Shown here: piece after piece, positions 55,936 to 64,000 of the stretch
Layout of the letters: each line of letters starts with the position of its first letter
Numbering within the stretch: the first letter of the stretch is position 1
NCBI GenBank assembly: GCA_019096155.1
Contig: JAHCVI010000004.1
Span: forward strand, 2,480,001-2,544,000
From: Staphylotrichum longicolle
Lineage: Eukaryota > Ascomycota > Sordariomycetes > Sordariales > Chaetomiaceae
DNA: 64,000 nucleotides
Direction of reading: 5' to 3'
Notes under the pieces: model-generated
What the model saw: the letters and a program-made list of their open reading frames with translations, nothing else
Databases searched by the model: none
What the model was told of the DNA's origin: nothing
Program-made: the position numbers and the translations under genes

Positions 55936-58150
55936 TTAAACATTCGGAGAGAGGAGATCGTATCGGACGCATCTCTCAACCTAGTTGCGTGGGTTAGCAG
56001 TTTGTTCCAAACATAAAGGGTGGTGGAACGGCAGTAGCTTACGTCCTCGGCGCTAGCCTGCATAAATCTCCTCGTCTCCAGGCCTACCCAGATCATCAAC
56101 ATGGAGAAATCGCCCTCCTTGACCATGTCCTTTCCGCTCTGAGCGCCGAGTTGCCTCAGAATGGGGAGCGAACTGCTGAGGAGATCCACGTCGGGGTTCA
56201 AGCTGCGGCCGATACCCTCAAGCAGGAGGATGCTGATGACTACATTGACGAAATCCCCTTCCAAACGGACATGATGCTGTCTCACCATGCCCAGAACTTG
56301 CTGCAAGATGTCGCCAATCTTAACATTGCCAAGGGCAAGTGTCCGGCTCTTCACACCCAGCACCAAGTGCTGCATCTTCAGAGCAAATACCTCCTTATCC
56401 AGCACGGCATCGGGCTGCCGGCACCGCTCGCACATCAGATGGCCGGCCTTGTATCCGTCAAACTCGGCCACAGCACGGAAGAGATCGAGAAAGTTGCGCC
56501 GGTTGGTGGCGTTGAGCTCCGTGACGAGGCCCGTGTCGATGAAGATCAGCTGTGGACGGAAGCCCTCGTGGTCGATCTTGGTCAATTCGGCGCTCCACAG
56601 CTCTTTATTGTGACGGTATGGGCGTAACCGGGCGAGCACTTGCTCCGTCACATCCGTATGTTCCCCCATGCCCGGATTCTGCGCCGTGCGGCGCAGCCGC
56701 AGGCTTGGCTGGTCCGCCTCGTAGAAGCGCACCATGATATTCCCCGGGTGAAGGTCGGCATGGACGAAGTTGTCGATGAGAAGCATGCGCAGAAAGGCGT
56801 CAAGGCCCTCGGAGGCGATATCATGTTGGAACACTCCTCCCCCGTTAGCAATGAAGTCGGCCAGGGGAATGCCATGCGCGAACTCCTCGATGAGCACGTT
56901 TCGAGTGCAGAATTCGGTATAGGGGAAAGGGAACCAGGCGGTCGTCCTGTCCTTAAAATTCTTGCGGAACCTTGATAAGTTGGCGGCTTCAATGCGCAAG
57001 TCGAGTTGGAGCTTCATCATTTGCCCAAACTGGTCGACTTCGTCGGGTAGCGAGAGCCACTCTATGCTGGGTATCGAGTTCAGGACAGAGGCGAAGAACC
57101 GCATGATCCGAAGGTCGCGCCGCACAGTCCGCTCGACACGGGGATGTTGGACCTTGACAGCAACATATGACGAGGGGACGCGCTTCGGGGTGCTTTTCAG
57201 TACGGTCTCAACGTTTTTGCGGACATTGTGGCGAAGGTCATGGGGGCTCTCGGGGACGTCGATGTCCCCCGGGAGCGCAAGATCGGGCTTGAGCTTCGCC
57301 TTGTACACCTGCGCGATGGCACCAACACCAAGCGGAGTCTCATCAAACTCCTCGAATATGTCGTCGAAGTCGCGGCCACCAAAAGCTTCCCGGACAATCC
57401 GCTTCGTCGCATGGAGAGAGTGAGCAGGAGCATTGGCATGCAGTTTCGACATGATGTCGCACAACTCGTTCGGAAAGATGTCGGATCTTGAAGCAGCCCA
57501 TTGGCCCAGCTGCGCAAGCTCGGTGTCAGCCTTCAAATCATGTTTGCAGAATGAACATGCCTTACCTTGATGAACGCCGGGCCCGCCCACTCCATGGCTT
57601 GAACGAGAAACTCATACCACCAGAGTGTCCCCGACCGCTCATTATCTCGCTCCGGTACGCGCCCCCCAACCCAGGTTGCTGGCACGGCCAGTATGACGGG
57701 CACAAATATGACGACAAGCTGCAAGAAGCGGAAGCCAGTGCATATGGGCTCCCAGATATAAACGTCCAAGCACACAATAACCCGGCGCCGCAGCCAGCCC
57801 AAGGTTCCGTCGTTTTCGCCAGCGGTCTTCCGGATCTCGGCGCGCGAGACCTCAAGCATCCGTTTCTCTCCTGTGTCGTCAGGGCTAGCGCTGCCCTCCT
57901 CCGCAAGCTCGACAAAAGCTGCAGCGGCCAGACCGGTGCCCGTGGCGGCCATCAAGGTCCGCGGGGCAGCGCCACGATACGTTCTCCATGATGGTCGTGG
58001 CCGGGATCGCGAGCTCGCTTGGAAAAGAAAGGTGCGGATATTGGGCTGCGCGGATCGAAAAGGGCGCCGCAAGATTGCAGAGGCCGGGTTTAGGCAGTGC
58101 GGCGCTTCCGTGCGGGAGAAGAGCCGGCCGAGGGTGAGAGTCAGCCGCAT
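55936..58150 (-). CDS. Mitochondrial UbiB/ABC1 (ADCK) kinase-like protein, ADCK2/Mcp2 type
   Basis: Exons 58150-57566, 57509-56043 and 55980-55936 give 698 aa. An Arg-rich, acid-poor N-terminus (MRLTLTLGRLFSR, then many Arg/Ser) is a probable mitochondrial presequence; a hydrophobic helix (LQLVVIFVPVILAVPATWVG) suggests an inner-membrane anchor. The KxGQ motif is made by the first splice (FIK-LGQWAASRSDIFP). Next come PLGVGAIAQVYKA in place of the P-loop, VAVKVQHPRV with the ATP-binding Lys, FVHADLHPGNIMV and FIDTGLV in place of DFG. The last 15 residues (VERCVRYDLLSPNV) come from a tiny terminal exon. Family members act in coenzyme Q or lipid homeostasis; the ADCK2/Mcp2 assignment rests on layout and is less certain. 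Confidence 0.88.
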
Positions 58151-58727
58151 GTCGTCGCAGCGCGTATGTGGGAGTCTTGGTCTGATTGTGTTGCACTGAC
58201 TGACAACGACATTCTTATCGTCCTCGCAGCCAAAGATTTTAAGAGTGTAATTGACAAGCTGCGCGAGACATGACGCTGGCTGTCGCGGCTTGGTGGACTT
58301 CGCAGGTGTCGGCGGCCGAGTGGGCAGCACCGAAGGCCCGTGACGTCGTCGAACCGCGGACACAGAACAAGCGGGCCAGAAGCAACACGAACAAGCAGGT
58401 GCACATGGCCGAGTTGGGTGCACCGCAGCTCATGGATTGCCGGGATCTGCCGATCGGCAGGGGTCCATCTAGACCCACGCCCAGGGACGGTGCGACGTCA
58501 TCATCCCAATTCCATCCTCTCACTCAGACTACACTCCGGTAATGAACAGGAAAGAAAGTTTGATGTTCTCACACCAAACGACCAGCACTGGGACCCAACA
58601 CATGACCCAAAAAAGAAATTTTTGTTTTTTAGATGCGCTCAGCAGCTTGCCCGGAGTTCAACATCTCAACATCGATGAGACACCCACACTCCCCCTGGAT
58701 TACTGCGCCCAGCAGGCCGCGGACCTC
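58151..58727. other. Intergenic region
   Basis: About 580 bp between the UbiB-like start and the GH71 3' end. Overlapping short frames only. Confidence 0.35.
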
Positions 58728-60430
58728 CTAGACGTGGATAGCGACAGCATTGAGAGAATCCTGGTATCGAAGTGTTAGTCTTGTCAAATCAACTTCCAGG
58801 TGTCTGCGCTTGGCCAAAACATCTACCTCGCTGTCGTCACATCCTGCCCGTATCTCCGCCCCCGTGGTGGTCCTCCCGTTCAAGGTGAGCATGACCGGGC
58901 CGGTGGTGTCTCTGCCTAACGGCACCTCAAAGTAAGAAAGAGGGCTCCGACCGTTGGTCTCGAACGTCATTCGGCAAGAGTTCCCGACGGTGACTGTGAT
59001 GGATGCGGGACCGTTGGTCACCGCCATCACAGACACGACATTTCTGGCGCCATGCGTGGCCGAGACCACACCTCCCTGGCCCCAAACAGCACCTGGAAAG
59101 CGTTCAGCGTCAAGGCGACAGGACAGTTTGCTGAAACTTACGGTTATGTCTGTGGTGGGGCCGAGTTGGAGTCGTGCGGTACCACGCAATTGCGGTGTCT
59201 TCGCCAGGCCAGTCGATCTCGGCGGCCCCGGACTTGTATGCAGCAATTAAATAGGGCAGAACGGCTCTGAAGGCTGAGTGTGAGTGTCCAGCAACATACC
59301 TTTCTGCCCCAGTAACTACCTGCGCCGGTGACGAGTCACAGATGTAGCTCGATTCGCCGAAGTCATTCCCTTGATTGTATCAGCCACTTCGACTGGGGTG
59401 GAAGACGGGGCTCAAGAGGATGCGCACTGACGTACAGGTGATAATCTGAACGAAGTCCGGCATGACATCCAGTACCTGCTGCCACCGGTCGTACCAGAGG
59501 GATTCGCTGGAACAATACCAGTGCTTGTTCCACTGGGGCAGATCTAGACCCTTGTCAGTCAAGGCCCGGAATGATGCCCCTGGGGTTGTGCCTGCCTGTG
59601 TAAAACCAAGGGCTGACGCCCATCATGTACTTCTTACCAAGGAGGTTGTCTTTGTATAACAGATCCTCGACCGTGGTCATCTTTGACTGACCTGCCTTCG
59701 GCCAGGCATCCCAAGAGACTGCGGCTGTCAGTTTCATTGCATCAAATGCAACAGTGAGCAAGGCTCTTACAAGCGCCATCAATCAAATCCAGCCTCTGAC
59801 CAACGCCATGCGGACCAAGACTAGACCAGTCAGGGATGAGACAGATGTCGCCCGTCTGGCCGCGCACCACCGGCCAGTTGGCGGCCCAGTCGGGGCCTTC
59901 AAAGGTCGAGACAAGGGGCCGCCCTTCAACCATCACCTGCGCAGGCGATGACTTATATCGATTGATCAAATCAACCACATAGGGGACCGGCCAATGTCCA
60001 GCCGCCATGCTAATCAGGTGAGTGTCAGAAGAGACCAAATGAGCTGGACTATGTCTCGGCGACGACCAGTGGGTACTGGCCTGAGCTGGACCTACTCAAA
60101 AGAAAGGAATAGCGAGAAACCCCCGAGACGAACCGCTTCTTCGTAGGCATGGTCGAGCTGTGTCCAAGTCCAGGAATCCGAAGGACCAATGTTTAAAGCG
60201 AAGCCGTCAATCCCGGCCGTCTTGGCGCTGTCGATGTCGTGAATCCATCGCTCCGGCGTCTGGCCGCACGTGAGGCCAACCTGGGAATTGGGGACCTGAT
60301 CAGTTGCTGCCAAGAACACCATTTGGAGTAATCAAGTTCGCCCTACCATGTAGTGAGCAAACACTTGACGGCTTGAGCCGGCCTCTCCCGACCCCTGCCT
60401 GTGCGTGCTCAGTCCCGAGCGGCTCTCCAT
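58728..60430 (-). CDS. Glycoside hydrolase family 71 (alpha-1,3-glucanase, mutanase)
   Basis: My seven-exon model gives 450 aa: 60430-60347, 60295-60096, 60009-59771, 59724-59596, 59543-59436, 59369-59142, 59092-58728; phases agree. It hydrolyses alpha-1,3-glucan, a fungal wall polymer. Conserved segments in order: RQVFAHYM, DIDSAKTAGIDGFALNIG, GGFSLFLSFD, RPLVSTFEGPDWAANW, CLIPDWSSLGP, SWDAWPKAG, KKYMMGVSPWFYT, DLPQWNKHWYCSSESLWYD, FVQIITWNDFGESSYI and HSAFRAVLPYLIAAYK, then a beta-rich C-terminal part. The fourth intron (59595-59544) is GC-AG, not GT-AG. From this start there is no signal peptide, so the product may act inside the cell or septum, unless an upstream signal exon was missed. 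Confidence 0.9.
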
Positions 60431-61405
60431 TATGTCCCTTGTACGACTACTGAGTACGTATAATCCGGAAGTTAGTACACACACAGCTTCTAAGTTCCGA
60501 ACAATCCGAGTCTTCTGGCACTCACCGACCTTTGAGGGAAGGAGAAATGAATGATTACTAACGCGGCAGACAGCGACAGATTTCAAACCATGTGTCTACC
60601 CTTTTTCTCGGTGGTTAATGAGAACGTCGCCGCAATTTGATAGCCGAGGCCGATTCTCTCAAGTGAATTGTTGTTTGGGGATGGTTCCAGGCAGCTGGTA
60701 CCCAACATCACTGGCATCCACTCTTGAGTCTTGGGCTTCTCCCCCACTCAGGGAACGCTCGGCCCAATGGCCTTCCCAAATGCGATGGAATAGAACAAGT
60801 TTGGCCTGAAAAGACGGGAGTTTACCTCCAGGCAAGGTGAACGGGTTTGAACAAGAGCCCTTCGTGCTTCCCTACTCTCCCGTATTAGACACCTCTCTCC
60901 ACAGGCGTGTTTCGAGCGGGCATCCTTTGTACACTGCAATTTGCACCTGGATGGCTCATCTGCGCAAGCAAACACGGAAACTCGCGGGCTGCAATGTCGT
61001 GAGAGATGGATCGGATCCGCCATTTCTCGAACATTGCTGCAGCAGATCTCACTGGGCCTTGCCTAAAACTTTGGCCGCTCTGCCCGTACCATCCTCTTTT
61101 GGTTGCATCCCTGTGTAAGGCAACGCCTCGAAACGGCAGGGAGATCAGATTTCAGTCTGAGCTGCCACTGCCTGCCAGGACAGGAGCAGAATCTGACCCA
61201 CTTTTAGGTCTTGCCCCACATTAAGCTTTGCACCCGCGCCCGGCTCCAGGCAGTCCTGACGGACCGGAAATAAAAATTTCCTGCAGCCCTGCGATTTTGG
61301 CTCCGCACAATTGAATCTGGTGAAATTTCGCAACTCCGCAACCCTCTGCATCACGATCCGACGACCGATTCTCTCACCCACCACAGAAGTCGATCAGTCG
61401 CAAAA
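60431..61405. promoter_or_regulatory. Divergent intergenic region, GH71 / eS28
   Basis: About 970 bp between opposed start codons. It should contain the ribosomal protein promoter and possibly an unseen first exon of the GH71 gene. I see no defensible motif. Confidence 0.35.
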
Positions 61406-61736
61406 ATGGATTCCTCCAAGGCTCCCGTCAAGCTCGTCAAGGTCACCCGTGTCCTCGGCAGAACCGGTGCGCTCCTGGCCCAGGATTTGGCCCCTTACCC
61501 CGCCTCATGCTGATGTGCTTGAACAAACAGGTTCTCGTGGTGGTGTCACCCAGGTCCGCGTCGAGTTCATGGACGACACAACCCGTTCCATTATCCGGAA
61601 CGTCAAGGGCCCTGGTATGCCTAGATGTCCCCCCAGTGGAGCGACAAACGACTAATCTTTCTCCGTGTGTCCAGTTCGCGAGGACGACATCCTGGTTCTC
61701 CTGGAATCCGAGCGCGAGGCCCGCCGCCTGAGATAA
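61406..61736 (+). CDS. rps28: 40S ribosomal protein S28 (eS28)
   Basis: Exons 61406-61466, 61531-61614 and 61675-61736 give 68 aa, the full normal length. Both introns are 60-64 nt with GT..AG ends and each sits after the first base of a codon. The protein starts MDSSKAPVKLVKVTRVLGRT, continues GSRGGVTQVRVEFMDDTTR and SIIRNVKGPVREDDILVLLE, and ends SEREARRLR: a basic single OB-fold protein near the mRNA exit of the small subunit. No single exon is long enough to stand out as an open frame. Confidence 0.98.
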
Positions 61737-63140
61737 AGAACGGCTGTTTTGGGAGTTGGATGAAGAGGGGAACGTGGCAATGGCTTTCAGCTGCCTTGTC
61801 GGCCTATTTGGCCAGACCGTCGCCATAAGCTGCGGCGAAGGAGGGATGGAAATGTCAAGGACGGGCGTTCGGTAGAACGGTATCACGATTATTGCTTCTC
61901 CACGAATTCTACACGGCGCTGAGGCTGCGCCAATTCCTGCGGATACCACGATGTTTCGGGCCGGGTTGGGTGATTTTGGGCGTTGAGGGACAATCCCCGG
62001 CGAGTTTGAGGTCTTGAAGGTCTTTGTCGGAAGCCTGGGAACCTTGGACTTCTTGTTCGGTGACTCCGATGTGCGTCCACTCCAATACGTGCGTCCCCGA
62101 TGTACGCTCGCAAGACACGCATGGGGTCCGACGCCGATGCCTGAAGAGGAAGGGTGGGCCAAGGCTTGTTCTTGCCTTTGCGGCTTCTTATGGTCAGCTT
62201 CTGGACATGCGAGTGCACCCATACACATTGCACCGGGGTGCGGAACGCCGGATCGCCGTAAACACCACCATAATCTTCGAGGGGCAATCCTTTGTGCATT
62301 GAACGGCGACACTCTTTTAACCTTGCAGGGCATGCTTTGTTCGAAACCCGTGTTGTAAACACCACCACGGATCCAGAGATTTCTGCTGATGTGTGGTTGA
62401 GAAGTTGTTTTCTGAGGCGCGTCATGAGCGTATCTTGTCACCTTTCCATGGGGCCTGCTTTCGGACTTGGGTGATTCTGCATCATCAGAGACTTCCACGG
62501 AGCGCCATCTCTTTTCCAGTCTTCCGCCGTCATTACAGGACGTTGACAACTTGTATCAGATGCAACTCACCACCACACTTCTTTTTCTTGTATAGGGATA
62601 AGCCACGGGCTGCCGGCGATTTGGTTCGTGCGGATGATTGAAAGGGCTGCGTACGTCACCCTCTAGCTCCCATACCCTGTCTTGTTCATGGTTCAAACCT
62701 CGAGAAATGGGGCCTCCCTAGGCGACTTCGGCAATGGCACTCCTTTTGGCGACTTTCTCCTTGTCTTGAGTGTTCAGGGCTTCGGAGCTGGGGACTCGGG
62801 GCTGAGCGTCCGCCGTCTTGGCAAGATCCCAAACACACCAGGAGCGTTGATGGAGAACGCACCCCGCTGGATGCTACCCAAGCAGGCTCGACTCGACTCT
62901 GGGATCCCGGAATTCGGATCCATTTCCGCCAATCGCATGTTCCCGCCGATATTGGCTCGGCAGTACTCACTCCTTGTCGTGCAAGGAGAACCAGGAATGA
63001 GGGATACCTGCTCCCTGACTTATAAACCTCTCGAGTCGATGGTTGAAGATGGCGTGCAGTCCATTTTGGCCCAACCACATCTCAGACGGGTCACCAGCTT
63101 CCAAGCTTGGTGCCAAGCCTGGTTGGTGTAAGTGCTCACC
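61737..63140. other. Intergenic region
   Basis: About 1.4 kb between eS28 and the PL4 gene, on the same strand. A 368-codon minus-strand frame (61443-62549) extends from here across the eS28 exons and is not credible. The right part presumably includes the regulated promoter of the lyase. No RNA gene or repeat seen. Confidence 0.45.
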
Positions 63141-64000
63141 ATGGAGCTCCGGTCCGTCATTCGTTTGCTCGCCCTGTCCGCCTCCGTTTTCGCACCCGGA
63201 GTCTTAAGTGCATTTGGTTACACGTCGTCTGGCGGCAACTATGTCATCGATGCCGGTTCCGCCAACCCGCTGGTCTTCTCCGTAAGCCAGTCGAGCTGCG
63301 ACATCAACTCCATCAAGTTCCGCGGCACCGAGCTTCAGTATGGCAGCAAGGGCTCTCACATTGGCTCCGGCCTCGGCTCAGCGACCGTCTCGATCAGCCA
63401 GATCAGCGGCTCGTCCAAGTACATCAAGGTCACCTGTGTGACATCGACTCTGACGCAGTACATGGTGGTCCGCGAAGGCGAGAGCATCATTTACATGGCC
63501 ACCTACATCACCGCCCAGCCATCGGTGGGCGAGTTGCGCTTCATCGCCCGCCTGCTTCCCGACAAGCTGCCCAGCGAGTACCCCTATGGCGATGTCTCGA
63601 ACACCAACGGCGCCAGCTCGACCGTCGAGGGTTCTGATGTCTTCGTCGTCAATGGCCAGACACGGTCCAAGTTCTACTCATCCACGCGTTTCATTGACGA
63701 GGATTCGCACTGCGTGTATGGTGGCACCGACCTGATGCATGTTTGCATCATGACACCCCAGCAAGAGTCCTCATCTGGCGGTCCTTTCTTCCGCGATATC
63801 GACTCCAACAACGCCGGAGACTCGACAAATCTGTACAACTACATGAACAGTGGTCATGTGCAGACCGAGGCTTACCGCATGGGGCTACATGGGCCGTACG
63901 CGATGCAGTTCTCGCGCTCCGGGATCCCCAGTGTCAAGAACCTCGACGTGTCTTGGTTTGGTGAGGTCTCCGTCACAGGGTACGTGCCTGCATCTGGCCG
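63141..64000 (+). CDS. Rhamnogalacturonate lyase, PL4 family (N-terminal part)
   Basis: The frame is open from ATG 63141 to the window edge (286 codons; truncated on the right). It cleaves the rhamnogalacturonan I backbone of pectin by beta-elimination, outside the cell. Residues 1-24 (MELRSVIRLLALSASVFAPG, then VLSA) are a signal peptide; the mature protein starts FGYTSSGGNYVID. Following segments are strongly family-like: CDINSIKFRGTELQYGSKG, TSTLTQYMVVREGES, ARLLPDKLPSEYPYGDVSN, GQTRSKFYSSTRFIDED, MTPQQESSSGGPFFRDID and NLYNYMNSGHVQTEAYRMGL. This is the beta-sandwich catalytic domain; the fibronectin-like and carbohydrate-binding domains should follow beyond the edge. No intron is needed in the visible part. 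Confidence 0.95.
   Translation, partial: MELRSVIRLLALSASVFAPGVLSAFGYTSSGGNYVIDAGSANPLVFSVSQSSCDINSIKFRGTELQYGSKGSHIGSGLGSATVSISQISGSSKYIKVTCVTSTLTQYMVVREGESIIYMATYITAQPSVGELRFIARLLPDKLPSEYPYGDVSNTNGASSTVEGSDVFVVNGQTRSKFYSSTRFIDEDSHCVYGGTDLMHVCIMTPQQESSSGGPFFRDIDSNNAGDSTNLYNYMNSGHVQTEAYRMGLHGPYAMQFSRSGIPSVKNLDVSWFGEVSVTGYVPASG

Noticed and set aside
59240..59290. Possible intron (gtatgt..ctcag) in the GH71 gene near ERYVAGHSHSAFRA
   Set aside because: Reading straight through keeps frame and gives family-like sequence, while splicing breaks the phase.
61443..62549. 368-codon minus-strand frame
   Set aside because: It runs antisense through all eS28 introns and exon parts, has no recognisable domain and a random-looking Arg/Pro/Ser composition.

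Overview
The window is nuclear DNA of a filamentous ascomycete, most likely a Sordariomycete. Short spliceosomal introns (49-77 nt, GT..AG with CTRAC-type branch sites), GC-rich exons, fungal families (LaeA-like methyltransferase, GH71, PL4, DUF8021-like) and a block of retrotransposons degraded by CpA-to-TpA change (repeat-induced point mutation, RIP) all fit. The species cannot be told from the sequence. No bacterial, plasmid or phage feature is present.

Layout. 1-11.4 kb: a 9-exon secreted Thr-rich protein (67-1609), about 4.2 kb without a convincing gene, a bZIP factor (minus), an RluA-type pseudouridine synthase (minus) and a hotdog thioesterase (plus). 11.75-30.3 kb: a gene-free island of nested, RIP-damaged retrotransposons. 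It holds several copies of one Tad1-like LINE family with a (GATA)n tail. One LINE copy is split by a 10.2-kb Ty3/gypsy element with two 372-bp LTRs and a 5-bp target duplication; that element is itself interrupted by other element fragments. At 30.48-30.92 kb lies a solo LTR with a perfect 5-bp duplication and no visible RIP. 31-51 kb: conserved genes: a DUF8021-like gene with no visible start, the TOR kinase (minus), Rtf2 (plus), glucosidase II beta (minus), a GCIP/cyclin-D1-binding-like protein (plus), a two-helix membrane protein (plus) and an RRM nucleolar-type protein (minus). 52-64 kb: a LaeA-like methyltransferase, holocytochrome c synthase, a mitochondrial UbiB/ABC1 kinase-like protein and a GH71 alpha-1,3-glucanase (all minus), ribosomal protein eS28 (plus), and the start of a PL4 rhamnogalacturonate lyase that runs off the right end.

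There is no operon-like organisation. The genes serve growth signalling (TOR), replication and ribosome biology (Rtf2, eS28, RRM protein, pseudouridine synthase), ER glycoprotein quality control, mitochondrial haem and lipid function, and carbohydrate degradation. All exon models were built by hand from splice signals and checked for reading phase across every junction; none was tested against transcripts. I found no clearly new biological system. The most informative items are the nested transposon insertion, a stop-free 201-nt intron in TOR, a 19-nt microexon in the methyltransferase and a GC-AG intron in the GH71 gene.
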